Assembly: GCA_917880885.1 (NCBI GenBank) | Contig: OU862907.1 | Span: 70,303,072-70,367,071, forward strand | Direction: 5' to 3' | Source of the DNA: Limnephilus marmoratus | Taxonomy: Eukaryota > Arthropoda > Insecta > Trichoptera > Limnephilidae | Length of the DNA stretch: 64,000 bases | In this document: positions 9,560-20,859 of the stretch, one piece after another | How positions within the stretch are numbered: position 1 is the stretch's first letter | How the letters are laid out: each line of letters starts with the position of its first letter | Translations under genes and position numbers: made by a program | Notes under the pieces: model-generated | The model's input: only the letters and a program-made list of their open reading frames with translations | Told to the model about the DNA's origin: nothing | Databases searched by the model: none

Positions 9560-10470
9560 ATAAAACGCGTAAATATTGCACTCGGTTGTTAACTAATTGT
9601 GGTATCTCTGGAAAACTCCAACTTTATGCGGATGATACTGTAATCTACTATCACAGTACAAGCCTGAGTGACCTTGAGTCGCTAATGAATGTAGATGTCT
9701 CAATTCTAGCTAATTGGCTGCGTATTAATAAATTAAGCCTCAATATAAAAAAAACGCACTACCTAACTTTCGGTAATAAGGATTATGCCTCCATGAATAT
9801 CTCACTTGGAACTGATAAACTCCAAAATATAGAAGTTACGAAACATTTAGGGCTCCTAATAGACTCTAAACTTTCGTGGAACTCCCATGTTGAGCATGTG
9901 AAATCGAAAATTTTCCCAATAACCGGTGTACTACACCGACTCCAAGGTCTTTTCTCTACATCTCTACTACGAGCCACTTACTATGCGATTATTCACTCTC
10001 ATCTGAGTTATTTAGTTAGTATCTGGGGAACTATTACTAAAAAACAAATATCAGAAATATAGGTGATTGAAAATCAAGCTGTAAGGAATATCTACCATCT
10101 GCCGTGGGATACACATATCAAACATATATATTCAAAGATAAAAATACTTCCTTTTACGGTCCTACTTAAATACGATATCACTAGTGCAATATTACAAATC
10201 ATACATGGATCCTCACACACTACCATCAGACCAGCCTTTAATTCAGACACACACAAGCACAAAACACGATCTCAAAATCAAATACACCTGGCATCATCTA
10301 CACACACAACTAAATTTGGTATTAACTCATTACAATATACTGCATATAAACAATACAATGCATTACCTCATGAAATAAAGCAACCAGTAGCTAACAAAAA
10401 AATACTGATTAAAACGCTTAAAGACTATTTTCTAAAAATGTTTTTAAAGATTCGTTTTAAAATTTTTTAA
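9560..10470 (+). pseudogene. LINE reverse-transcriptase fragment, 5' truncated
   Basis: Frames 9586-10062 and 10063-10470 are contiguous in the same frame, split by one TAG. They start just before the catalytic motif LQLYADDTVIYY and continue with LGLLIDSKLSWNSHVEHVKS, SHLSYLVSIWG and QAVRNIYHLP. This is the palm-thumb and C-terminal part of a Jockey/CR1-like RT. The 5' half (endonuclease, RT fingers) is missing. One nonsense mutation and no frameshift suggest a younger insertion than its neighbours. Confidence 0.85.
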
Positions 10471-11695
10471 ATGATTTGCTCGCCTTCATACGTTAATTTT
10501 ATTTTTTATTTTTATGGTTTATGTGTATGGATGTCTCTCAGTATTTCAAATATCTCTATTCCTGACAATGCATCTTTTTTTTTTTTTTTTTTAAACTTGT
10601 AATATCTATGTAATATCCATGTAAAATGTACTTATATGTGTCTGTCCTTCCCGTAATGAGTTTGTTTCTTAACTCATTGGGAATAATGTGTTACCATGTT
10701 TTTTGTAATACATTATAATTAATTAAATTAAAAAAAAATCAAAACGTATTTACAAAAAAATAGTGCTTTCATATATTCAGAATTGCACAAGCAGTGCAGT
10801 AGAGAAGTTTTAGGCTGCTTTAGAACGTCTGTTTTAACCTAAATCTGATTTTTATAATCCCAAGTTGCTGTCAAAACAATTGATAAATTATCATTATCAC
10901 CAATCACTCACCCTTGTTTGTCCAAACCCGTTTTCGAGGACTTCAACTGGCTACCCGAATTCGAGGTCCTGTTATATTATATAAAGTAGACATGTATTCT
11001 ACACTTATACGTATATTCAAGTTAATCGTGATCGTTGCTGTCTATTCGGTTTCATCCTTCGACCAAGGATATACTTGATCGAAGGTTTCATCATACACCC
11101 GGTAAGCACCTAGAAAACGGTCCTCAAAAAACCGGAATACACACCCGGTAACTGAGGACTTCCCATATCCGAGGCCTGTCCACGTATTCAGGATTACACA
11201 TACGTAAAATACACGGATCTCGGAAGGTCCTCGTTTTAGTGGTCTGTAGTTTTTGGAGGTCTTGGGTCCTCGAAATAGTGTGGAACGAATTTCTTACACG
11301 TATCTTGGAAGCAGGCGCCGCTCGTCCTAACGTTCACTCGTGCGGTGAACAGGCAACAAAATTTTACGCCTCATCGTATTCCTAAATATTTTATTTATTG
11401 TATAAATTTGCACAAATTTAAAAAAAGGTTCAAAATAAAATTAAATTCCCTATCTAAATATATATGAATTTGGTAAGAGATCATTACGGCTGACACCTGA
11501 CAGGCAGTGCACCCCTCCACCCGCGCGCCCGGTGCTACAGCAGATCGGTTAGTAATCGGCGTTCGTAATACGGAAAGTACCGAAAACTTCCGAACTGTTC
11601 CGACGACAGGTCTCCAGCGAAATAGCATTCTTACTTAGGGTTTGAACAATATACCATATGTCTCTTGCAAAATGCAACCATTAGTCAACGGGTAA
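10471..11695. other. LINE 3' region and GAGGTCCTCG-rich non-coding repeat
   Basis: 10471-10740 looks like the LINE 3' UTR, ending with an A-rich tract. 10920-11300 contains many short GAGGAC/GTCCTCG motifs in both orientations, related in style to 14360-14500 and 15430-15510. No coding signal is visible. Confidence 0.45.
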
Positions 11696-13860
11696 TTACG
11701 TGCGATATTATTGTATTATATTATAAAGAGCTTATGATTGTTAGTCCAGTCAAGGAAGGAGGTGTAGAGTGCGTGAGCAGGGACCTAAGCGATTCCTTCA
11801 GAAACTTGTTTAGGGTGCTTAGGGTGTGAACATACTAAAAGTCCTGACGTCTAGGTGGTGAGCTAGGGGGAGGGAAGGGGGGGGGTCCCAATTTTCGGGT
11901 TTCCGCTTGTATCTCAAAAACAGTGCGTCGCAGAGGAAAATTTTTTAAGAATAAATAAAATCTTATAAAATTCTCTACAACTTTTATTCTATATGTAATT
12001 TTCTAAATCCCAGTCGATTTTGAGTTATACGCTCCACAAATGTGGATATTTTCGAAAAAAATTAGTTTACTACACATTTTTCATCAAACATTACTTCATA
12101 TCGTCTAAAATATTCATCACACATAGAAATTTATTGAACGAAGTTGTAAAGAATTTAATTCCCTTTTAGAATATGTATACATATGCACATAAATCTCCAA
12201 ACAGTAAATATTTCCAGAAAATTTTAAGTTTTTTCGTAAAATATCGCCATTTTCAGAAAAAACTGTTTTAATCTTATTACTGACACACAGCTTTTGTTTG
12301 TTCACCTAATAATATGTGTGACAAGGACATCGGTAGCATCGGTGGCGTGAAGAGTCTGTATCCCATTCTCCCGAAGCTTTGTCTGTAGTAAGGAATGAAG
12401 TTAATTTTGTTGGTAGGATTGGATAAAAAATCTTCCTGTTTAAGTGTCCCAAGTCAAACTGATGTCAGCTGACCTTCTCAGTCTGTATCATCGTATCTGT
12501 TCTTGTGATTTCGTACTGTTGGCTGGGTTTGCGTGCCCATCAAATACCACAGTTCGAGTCATCCAGGATATTGTTGGTTGTCGTAGGTGATGTAACAATC
12601 ACAAATTGTGGCAACGGAGGCGTCTTTTTTCCAAATTACTCTGTGTGGTTGAAATCCTCCGTCCACAACTATGTTCATCTGAGACATCTGTTCATCTGAG
12701 ATTTAGTTGTCTTTCGCATCACACTTTCATTCAACAGTGCCAAGGGAAATGGGGCCAACTTATACTCAAAGAATTTCATCAAATCCTCATCTGATCGTTT
12801 GCTTATCAGTTTGCTTGATCGTTTGCTTATCCGCTGAATCAGCAACGTTGGGTCAACTGCAACCTTTTCATCGTGAATTTTTATCGACGAGCTGACGGAA
12901 GACATTGGGAATCGACATTATTTCACTGGTTCATGGGAAGGGAGGATGTGCATCAAACTACTGACTGAGTTTGGAAATGTTTGCTGTATCTCTACTTCAG
13001 TAGGCTTGTCCGAGGTTCTTGTGCTATTCACTTGACGTGAAGAAGACTCTACAAAACTCTTTAAGGGAAGTGCAGATCTCATGAGTTGCGCTCATACCAA
13101 CTAACCACTTGCTGACTACATTGTGCGAAACACCTCTGCCTCCTGTTATGCCTCCTCGGCTTTTGAATGATCGAATCAATGTGGTTTCAATGGTCATATC
13201 TAACCATACGCCTGACTAAAAGCGATCAGATCATCGCATAATCGTCGTCACGCGTCAGTGTGTCAGTAATAAGATAAAAACAGCTTTTTCTGAAAATGAG
13301 GATATTTTACGAAAAAACTTTAAATTGCTGTAAATATTTACTGGTTGGAGACGTATGTACATATATATATATACATATTCTAAAAGGGAATTAAATTCTT
13401 TACAACTTTTGTCACATAAATTTCTATGTGTAATAAATATTTTAGACGATATGAAGTAATGTTTGATGAAAAATGTGAGGTAAAATGATTTTTTTCGAAA
13501 ATATCCACATTTGTGGAGCGTGTAACGCAAAAACGGCTGGGATTTAGAAAATTACATATAGAATAAAAGTTGTAGAAAATTTTACAAGCTTTTATTTATT
13601 GTTAAAAATTTCCTCTGCGACGCACCGTTTTTGAGATACAAGCGGAAATCCGAAAATTGGGACCTTCCCCCCCCCCCCCTCCACCCCCTAGCTCACCACC
13701 TAGACGTCAGGGCTTTTAGTATGTTCACACCCTAAGCACCCTAAACAAGTTTCTGAAGGAATCTCTTAGGTCCCTGCTCACGCACTCTACACCTCCTTCC
13801 TTGACTGGACTAACAATCATAAGCTCTTTATAATATATAATACAATAATATCGTACGTAT
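11696..13860. mobile_element. Element with ~570-bp terminal inverted repeats (foldback/NOF-like)
   Basis: The block from about 11696 to 12296 is repeated inverted at about 13257-13860. Examples are AAGAGCTTATGATTG with CAATCATAAGCTCTT, ACGTCTAGGTGGTGAGCTAG, and TTTTTGAGATACAAGCGGAA with its mirror. The arms are roughly 90% alike by eye, with C/G homopolymer length differences near 11875 and 13668. The unique centre (12300-13250) holds a decayed minus-strand coding relic. Very long inverted repeats around a short coding centre recall foldback/NOF elements, which is an inference. Confidence 0.8.
12530..12905 (-). pseudogene. Relic ORF of the foldback-like element
   Basis: Minus-strand reading from 12905 gives MSSVSSSIKIHDEKV, KRSDEDLMKFFEYKLAPFPL and MRKTTKSQ. 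In a different frame further on, VVDGGFQPHRVIWKKDASVA is followed by TICDCYI. The combination (E..L.PFPLAL...GMRKTTKS... followed by VVDGG.LLHRV.W) recalls a recurrent arthropod transposon-associated protein that I cannot name reliably. A frameshift separates the parts, so it is non-functional. Confidence 0.5.
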
Positions 13861-14752
13861 GTATGTATGTATGTTTTATTTGATGATAATGTTACTCTGC
13901 GTTTGGTAATTTTTTCAGTAATTTTTTCCGACTCTTCAAGATCTGCATTAATAAAACCCTTCCTACAGCTCCCCCTTAACCTGCTTGACAACATCACCCA
14001 TCCAGGTGGCGATATTCTTCCCTTGTCTTAATTTTTATCGACTTTATTGTTCCTTAATTCAGACAGAGGAGTTTTTGTGAGGTGTAGGTAATAGGGTCAT
14101 AGAGTGGATTAACGAAGAATGGAGTGAAAGAAGAATATATGTCGCGGATTAATCAAATACTTGAGCATGTGTCCTAATTATTTATTAAATATTACAACAC
14201 CGTACAGCGAATTAAACAGTATTACAGAACATACATAGTTCACAATACGAACTAAACGCAATATTGAATTTTGTTTCAACTGTCAAAAACTGAATTCCTT
14301 GTCGGCACAATCGATATAGTGCGATACTTATCATATATTCACATGCTCGTAGGAATTTCGAACGACGCGACGGGTCCTCGGTTTAGGGCGTAGGTGAGAT
14401 TTCTTGACACTCGAGCTTGCAGCGCCTCCTGGTGTTCACATTCCGCCATTCCGGTGATCAGCACCTTTTAACACGAAACCGAGGACTTTGAGAGAGTCCT
14501 CGGTTTAAGCAGGCGCCAGACACGAATTCAAAGAAGTGATCAAACAAGTGTTCACATGTGTGGCACGGGCATTTGACACTGTTGTCACATAAGTGATCAC
14601 TTAAGTGCGCTTTGCCGTTCCGTGTCGGTTTTTTAGCGCACATCAAAGGGATCAAAGTTCAAAGTTTGCGTGCCTGCCACACTGCGCGAAGCTCAGTTGC
14701 GCGAGCGTCGCCGTGGAGAGTAGTCGTACGTGGACAGCCAAACGAACTAAAG

Positions 14753-14923
14753 ATGGAGTGGAATAATGAGAGCGTTTTCGAGTTTATAGAGTTGATGCAA
14801 GTAGAGCCAGATATATGGGATCCGAAACGTAAAGGGCATAAAAATCGAAATAACATCAATGACGCCTGGAACCGAATTAAACACCACTCTTCAATACCTT
14901 GCTCTATCGAAGAATTAATTAAA
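14753..14923 (+). pseudogene. MADF-domain fragment
   Basis: The frame starts MEWNNESVFEFIELMQVEPD and continues with IWDPKRKGHKNRN and AWNRI. This matches the first two helices of a MADF (Myb/SANT-like) DNA-binding domain (FI.l...p.lWdp....ykn...r..aW..I). It stops after 56 residues, short of the usual ~80-90. The ATG lies 3' of a GTGGACAGCC stretch and the longer open frame begins at 14612. It is probably the DNA-binding accessory protein of a transposon. Confidence 0.55.
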
Positions 14924-15177
14924 TAGATATATTTAGATAAATATATTTAGATAAATATAATTAGATAAATTAATTAGATAATATAAATAATTAGACGCAC
15001 ATAAATAATATAAGCAAACTGTGTCGACCAAATCGTCGACCATGTTGTGTGAAGTCTATTTGAAAACTGTGAGCTCAAAGGAGTGATCAAAACTTTGACA
15101 CATGTCTGGCAGATACAACAATATGTGACCAAATGTGTGCGCAAAGTCTTCAAAGAAGTGATCACTTATGTGAACTT

Positions 15178-15214
15178 CTGTCTGGCGCCTGCATAATGCA
15201 GGCGCCAGACAGAA
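15178..15214. repeat. Short perfect palindrome
   Basis: TCTGTCTGGCGCCTGCA and TGCAGGCGCCAGACAGA flank the three bases TAA, giving two 17-bp arms. A half-copy of the arm occurs at 14509-14523. It may be the centre of a collapsed inverted-repeat element. Confidence 0.85.
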
Positions 15215-15652
15215 GTTTCTGTGTGAAGACAGAAGGGTCTGTGTGTGATTTCCAGCATTAGCGGCGCCGCCCTGGTGGTCACACACCCGTACTAATGAAA
15301 CACTAGCCAAATTAAACACGATATTTTTCACAACGAAAATGAGGACTCTCTCCGATTGGCCCAAAATTTCGACGGTTGACCAATCAGAACGCATAGATTA
15401 TAGGTACATATTCAGTTTTTCGCATTTCGAATCCGAGGACGTCCTCGGATTCGTATGAGTCCTCGGATTCTGGGTCTAAAGACCTGTGAAGGTCCTCGAA
15501 TAAAGGTGCATACAAACTCAGTCCGAACTCTGTTTGTGTGTGTCGTGTGTGTGTACGTGACAGCTGACTAGTGACTCTACGAACTCCGCCTTACGCAGCG
15601 CAGGGCCGCCAAACCTTTTCAAACCTCACGTGTCACATTTCGAAGCAGTAAA

Positions 15653-16108
15653 ATGGACACCTGTGATACATATTCCTTTATCACTGCGGCAAAAAACATT
15701 ATTAACTCTTTACATACTTCTATAATGGATCCAAGCAATAAGTTCACCAAAGAACAAATGGGGAAATTATCGCCAAAACTTTCCGAACTACTGGGCAATA
15801 TAAGCCTTGTTGCAGCTAAAACGGGATTTTTAGAAGGTGAACTGAAGACATACCAACGCATCTCAGAAAACCAGCCACTCCAGCCTCTGCCCCAGTCCCT
15901 GTCAAATGGGACACAAATAGCCCAAATGTGCGAAGCAGCCGACGAGTTGGAAGAAAGAAAGGTGAGAGCCAAAAATTTAATTATCACAAATGTGCCCGAA
16001 AGCGTCATGGCGAATCAATTGGACCGAATTAAACAGGACAAAGTGGAAGTTTTAAAAATTCTCAATATATATTTATCCTTACTGAAACATGGCTCGTTCC
16101 AGAAATAA
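15653..16108 (+). pseudogene. LINE ORF1-like frame
   Basis: This is a 151-codon open frame starting MDTCDTYSFITAAKNI, with LEERKVRAKNLIITNVPES. The latter resembles the entry to the RRM-like segment of non-LTR ORF1 proteins (R..nlii.nvpes), which bind element RNA. The frame then runs out at 16060-16108 across a deletion that joins it to endonuclease sequence (the overlapping frame reads FILTETWL). The nucleic-acid-binding zinc knuckles are missing. This is the longest intact part of the element. Confidence 0.55.
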
Positions 16109-16536
16109 AATCTCCTGAACTTGGTTTCACAATCCACAAGCTATTTCGGTGTGACAGAAACCCTAAATCAAGTACCAAATCCAGAGGAGACGGAGTTTTG
16201 AGTGCAATCAGGAAAAATATTTCAGTGAAAAAACTAAAAACGGAAAATACCTCATTGGAGCAATTATTTGTACAAATTGTCGCTCCCATGGAAAAAATCA
16301 TCATTGGAACTGTATACATACCACCAAACTCCGACATCCAAACCTACAAGAAACATTGCGAAGACATCGAATTTCTTATGTCAAAAAATCCTACATCGAA
16401 AATAATTATTGTCGGCGATTATAATCTTCCCAATTTGAAATGGAACTCTAGTGACAATGGTTATATTAATAATGAAAGTTCTAACGACCCAGCACGTGAA
16501 GTGATAGATATGATAAACTGTTTAAATTTGCATTAA
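16062..16536 (+). pseudogene. LINE APE-type endonuclease fragment
   Basis: FILTETWL (catalytic glutamate motif), KSRGDGVLSAIRKN, IIGTVYIPPNSD and IIIVGDYNLPNLKW (GDxN motif) identify the endonuclease that nicks target DNA. The most N-terminal strand (N..S) is lost in the deletion next to ORF1, and there is a stop at 16537. The longest piece with a methionine runs from 16198 to 16536. Confidence 0.8.
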
Positions 16537-16863
16537 CATAATTTTGTACCCAATATATATGATCGCCTTCTAGATCTTGCCCTTTCAAACAGCTCTAAAC
16601 TGTGTGTTGAAATGTCAGACGATCAGCTCGTTCCGGTGGATAATTATCATCCCTCTTACACATTATAGTAAATATGTACACGAACAATCCACCACTGAAA
16701 CAAACGACACTCAACTTCAAAAACGCTGATTACGATTCCATTAACTACCAACTCACTAATACAGATTGGACTTTCTTGACCACTAACAGTGATATCGAAC
16801 AAATACTAGAAAAACTCTATGAAACATTTTCTGAAAATATAAAATCTCATGTCCCCTCGTATA

Positions 16864-17069
16864 CAAGGGCGGATCCAGCTTTGGCGCCAGGGGGGGGGTC
16901 ACATAGCTCCAGGGGGGGGGGGGGTCACGTAGTCGTGGTCAAGTCAATAGAAGTTATAATTTAATTTTGATAATAATAGATACAAGTAAAAAGTAGGTCC
17001 ACCTAGGTCCTGGACCCAGCCCAGGGGGGGGTCATGACCCCCATGACCCCCCCCCTGGATCCGCCCTTG
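16864..17069. mobile_element. 206-bp hAT MITE
   Basis: Terminal inverted repeats CAAGGGCGGATCCAG and CTGGATCCGCCCTTG are flanked by a perfect 8-bp duplication CTCGTATA (16856-16863 and 17070-17077). The interior is G-rich then C-rich and itself partly palindromic. It is non-coding and inserted into the LINE between its endonuclease and RT. Confidence 0.92.
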
Positions 17070-17529
17070 CTCGTATACACCAAAACACAGAACATATCCA
17101 ATTTGGTTCTTCACAGATCTTATACTCTTACTGAAACAAAGAAAACAGCTACATAAAATTTTTAAACTGACTCACCAAATCAACGACTACTCAAACTTCT
17201 CAGAAACAAAAAAGAAATGTAAAACACTATCGAAACTGTGCTATAAAGCACACATCACCTCCGTTGAGAAACTGCGCTAGGAACAAAGAATCTTTGGAAT
17301 TTTGTAAAAAAATTAAACAATGAAAGTACAGCATACCCCCCCCCCCCCCACAATGATGGCAAAATAGCCAATGGCACCTATGATATTGTTAATTTGTTTG
17401 CGGATCATTTCCAAAGTGTATATGAAGGTGAAATACCAGATATGACAACGTACCATCATAAACATATCAAAATACAATATCTACATCTACATAATTGCCT
17501 CATAACATAGGAATCATGCTTAAATAAAA

Positions 17530-18661
17530 TCATTTCACTTGACCCTAACAAATTTGCAGGCCCAGATGACATCCCACCAATATTTTTCAAACAATGCGCA
17601 ACTGCAATATCAGGTCCACTCACCGCACTATTTAACCACCTACTTTCTTCTGGACATTTTCCAACCCGTTAGAAATCCAGTTATATTACCCCGATTCTCA
17701 AAAAAGGTGACGACACAGACATTAAAAACTACCGTCCTATATGCATACAATCAGCGCTCCCGAAAATCTTTGAATCCCTTGTTCTCGATTTAATTTATCC
17801 ATCAATATTAAAAGTAATTGATAAAAACCAACACGGATTCGTTTCTGGTAGGTCAACTGCTACTAACCTGTTACTTTACCATAACTATATTACAGAATCT
17901 TTTACAAAAAAAAACAAACTGACAGTATCTACACAGATTTTTCAAAAACTTTCGACAAAGTATCACATAAATTATTACTTGGTAAACTGTATGCCTTAGG
18001 ACTGAGATGCAAGTTGTTGGAATGGTTCTCAAGTTATTTGTCTAACAAAATCTTATTTGTTAAAATTAAACATTCTAAATCTAATCCCATCCTTTTCTTA
18101 ATATTCATAAATGATATCATAAGTTGTTTCGACGATGTAGAAGTTCTGCTTTTTGCCGATGACATCAAATTATACAAAGAAATATCCAATATAGGTGACT
18201 GCCTAATCCTACAGTCAAACATCGTCAAATTACAAAATTGGTGTGTCGCAAATAACTTATTCCTCAATATCGATAAATGTAAGGCACTAAAATTTTGTCG
18301 AACAAAGACCCCACTATCTTTCAAATACACAATAGATAATAAAATCTTAGAAAAGGTCAAAGAAATTAGAGATATTGGAGTTGTGTTTGATTCGCAATTA
18401 AATTTTATAAATCACATACAACAAATAACTAACAAAGGCATGAAAACACTAGGATTTATAATCAGAACAATCAAAGACTTCGATTCGTTGGAAGTTATAA
18501 AAATCGTATATTTGTCACTCGGACGCAGCTTGCTGGAATACAATTCCATAGTTTGGTCCCCATATTATCAAATTCATGTAAGAAATATCGAAAGAGTGCA
18601 GCACAAATTTTTAAGATTTATTAACTTCAAGTTCAACACATTAACTGCACATCTTTACTAA
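17530..18661 (+). pseudogene. LINE reverse transcriptase, frameshifted
   Basis: Across frames one reads DPNKFAGPDDIPP, ITPILKKGDD then IKNYRPICIQ, DKNQHGFVSGRSTATNLL, SKTFDKVSHKLLL, ILFLIFINDI and VLLFADDIKLYKEI. These are the successive RT motifs, including the catalytic FADD. The GVPQGS segment before ILFLIFINDI is deleted and several frameshifts occur before 18014. From 18014 to 18661 the frame is open (215 codons) and includes IGVVFDSQLNFINHI. Confidence 0.85.
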
Positions 18662-18839
18662 ATACACTTAAATTGCATTCCTTAGAAAACAGAATACAAA
18701 TAAACGACCTAACTTTTTTTAACATCTACCGGATCTGCCGGATCTGCCCTGATGATGGACACTGCAACGATGTCCGAAACGTTGGCTAAAGAAGGAGGTA
18801 GCGCAACACGGCATAACACCCCAATAACAAATAACAAAA

Positions 18840-19109
18840 ATGCTTTTGGCCGTGAAAATCTTAAAACTTATCTTTATTCACTCCGAATTAGATTGTTGCG
18901 AACTCCTGCATCTCATTGACTTTAAGGTACCAACTCGAGCGACAAGGCAAAACATATTATTCTGCAACAATAATTCTCTAACCAATTACCACACACATGC
19001 ATCAATTTCCCGACTACACACACTAGGGAACAAATTTACCTCAAATATCGATGTACTTAATACAAGTTTACCGTTATTCAAGAAATATCTGAACAATATT
19101 TTTATGTAG
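18840..19109 (+). pseudogene. LINE ORF2 C-terminal tail
   Basis: The frame has CELLHLIDFKVPTRATRQNI, then NYHTHASISRLHTLGNKF and LFKKYLNNIF, the usual end of Jockey-like ORF2 (R..r........p..rl....N.....id......FK..l...l). It is separated from the RT by a short disrupted segment (18662-18840). Confidence 0.7.
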
Positions 19110-19670
19110 AATATTTTGATATCTAAGGAGCATCACGTAGGGTCTATTGCATATATTTGTGTATTTCTATATTAATCTACTATGTAAAAACTTGTTGACG
19201 TTTTATTTTTATATATCTTGCATTTTGTCATGTATTATTTATGACATTTAATCAGTCACCTGTAAATTTTGTAATTACGAACATACCTACTAGTTTTTTC
19301 TGTCATTTACAACTGAGAAACTTTCTCTTTTATTGTAATGCACTATCTTTCCTTAAATTCATCTGTACCTATACCTACCTTTCATATGATGTTTACTAGT
19401 TATATTTTTATAGTTTATCTTTTTTATTAAAAAAAACTGTGTCTGTATTATAAACTTGTCATGTAAAAGCCCATCAGGGCGTTGAAAATTAATAAATAAA
19501 ATAAATTATTGTAATGACCTCCGTGGTTGATTGGTTAATATTCTCAAGTCCGAATCTAGAGGTCGTAGGTACAAATTTTAATGTATATTATGTCACAATA
19601 ACTCTTCACTGACTCACTGACTATTGATGACTCTCAAACAGAAAAATCAGAAAAAAATAGGGTCACATCT

Positions 19671-19740
19671 TGGGATTGATCCCAGGACCCTCGCCTTTGC
19701 CGAGACGATGCTCTACTGCTAAGCTAATGGCAGCTTACTG
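19671..19740 (-). repeat. tRNA-derived SINE head
   Basis: The reverse complement has GTAGAGC (A-box side), a CGGCAAA loop and GGTCCTGGGATCAATCC (B-box-like). It resembles the head at 20782-20854. A fold as a functional tRNA is not supported. Confidence 0.5.
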
Positions 19741-19814
19741 TTTGTTACTGGTAGCTACAGGGTTTATTTGTTGTTTTAAATATTTTTTTCTAAAATTCAT
19801 AAAAAAAAAATATT

Positions 19815-20225
19815 AAATACATGCTGGTCCCCGGCATGCATTACAATGCCATTCAAATAAATAAATTGATTCTCCCTGCGTGTCTTTTCCCGTGCGTCCC
19901 CGTTTATTTCCACCTTCCACGCCTTCCCCCTCCCTCGTCTCTTCCCTCGTCTCTTCCCTCGCCGCGAACCACACCTCCTCCGTTCCCCTTCCCATTGCCT
20001 TTCCAACCTGTCGCTAAAATATATGAAATACACACATTTTCATTTATACAAATTTCATAACGCCAGAGCTTACCATTATATATAGCCTATACATATATTA
20101 TAATGATGTATGAGCTATATTATTGTAAAGTTTCATTAAAATCTATTTAGTAGTTTTTGCGTGAAAGAGTAACAAACACACATACATCCATACAAACTTT
20201 CACGATTATAATATTAGTACCTACC
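19815..20225 (-). mobile_element. Helitron-like repeat with pyrimidine-rich body
   Basis: The left end GCTGGTCCCCGGCATGCATT parallels the CTAGCTGA-CCCGGC terminus of other copies (24160, 31046). The pyrimidine-rich core after CTCCCTGCGTGTC is shared with 24210, 25550, 31810, 43960 and 53420. Ends are approximate. The proline/serine-rich or arginine-rich frames across it are composition artefacts. Confidence 0.45.
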
Positions 20226-20781
20226 TATATGGTTCGCACATCTTTAACGTGTATAGAATGACCATTGTACGTCAGTTGGAGTATTTCCAACGCTTTGCAT
20301 TTCTTATCAATAATATTATCATTTATTGTTGACCACATCCTTTTGTCACCATTTTCTACTTGTGACATTTTGGTTTATAAAACTGTTCTTGAGTATTTCT
20401 TATTAAATTTGTAAGCAAATGTCGATGTTTATTCCAACAAAGGTATTTTTTAAATATTAAAACAAAATGATTTTTCTTTTCAAAGTATGAATAAACATTG
20501 TTTTTTGGGTTTTTTCAAACTGTTTGAGGCTTTACTTATAAAATAAAAATAAAAATTCGTCTTAAGCTTGCAGAAACGTCAATGGATACGGTATGTTAAA
20601 TAAAAATTGATAACATTATCCAAGATACTATCAACTCGTAGATAGCGTTTAGTCCGAGGTGATTCTTGCAATTATACAAAAAGATAGCAGCCAATAAAAA
20701 TATGCATTAAAAAAATGAAGATAATGTTGGTTGATTTTGGTCATAGTATTATGATACAGTTAAATATGACCTAATAGGAAA

Positions 20782-20854
20782 GGGTCCCATCAGCTCAGTG
20801 GTAGAGCAGAGCCCCGGCAAGGCTGAGGTTCTGGGTTCAATTCCTAGATACGAC
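20782..20854 (+). repeat. tRNA-like SINE head (alanine-type loop)
   Basis: GCTCAGTGGTAGAGC forms a D-arm with A-box. The next stem pairs 4 of 5 around a CCGGCAA loop, and CTGGG-TTCAATT-CCTAG forms a perfect T-arm with B-box. The acceptor stem does not pair, so this is a SINE promoter rather than a tRNA gene. Confidence 0.55.
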
Positions 20855-20859
20855 AAAAT

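Larger units (their letters stand above)
14340..15560. mobile_element. Decayed DNA-transposon remnants (possibly PIF/Harbinger-related)
   Basis: The region is rich in GTCCTCGG motifs at both ends (14370, 14490, 15430-15500). It has AAGTGATCAC repeats (about 14590, 15160), copies of CAGGCGCCAGACA (14510, 15205) and a MADF-domain fragment. PIF/Harbinger elements carry a MADF/Myb-like second protein, so this assignment is plausible. I could not fix the ends or a target duplication. Confidence 0.4.
15653..19109 (+). mobile_element. Degraded Jockey/CR1-like LINE with nested MITE
   Basis: The order of coding relics is that of a two-ORF LINE: an ORF1-like frame, an endonuclease, then a reverse transcriptase and C-terminal region. 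It is followed by a 3' UTR to about 19500 (A-rich end, AAATTAATAAATAAAATAAA). Internal deletions, frameshifts and a hAT MITE (16864-17069) make it inactive. The RT resembles the minus-strand fragment at 6992-7515. Confidence 0.85.

Noticed and set aside
19797..20060. Arginine/glycine-rich or proline/serine-rich open frames (also 24129-24412, 25476-25713, 31788-32028, 43932-44213, 53362-53698)
   Set aside because: They follow the pyrimidine-rich blocks of Helitron-like repeats and appear on both strands; compositional artefacts.
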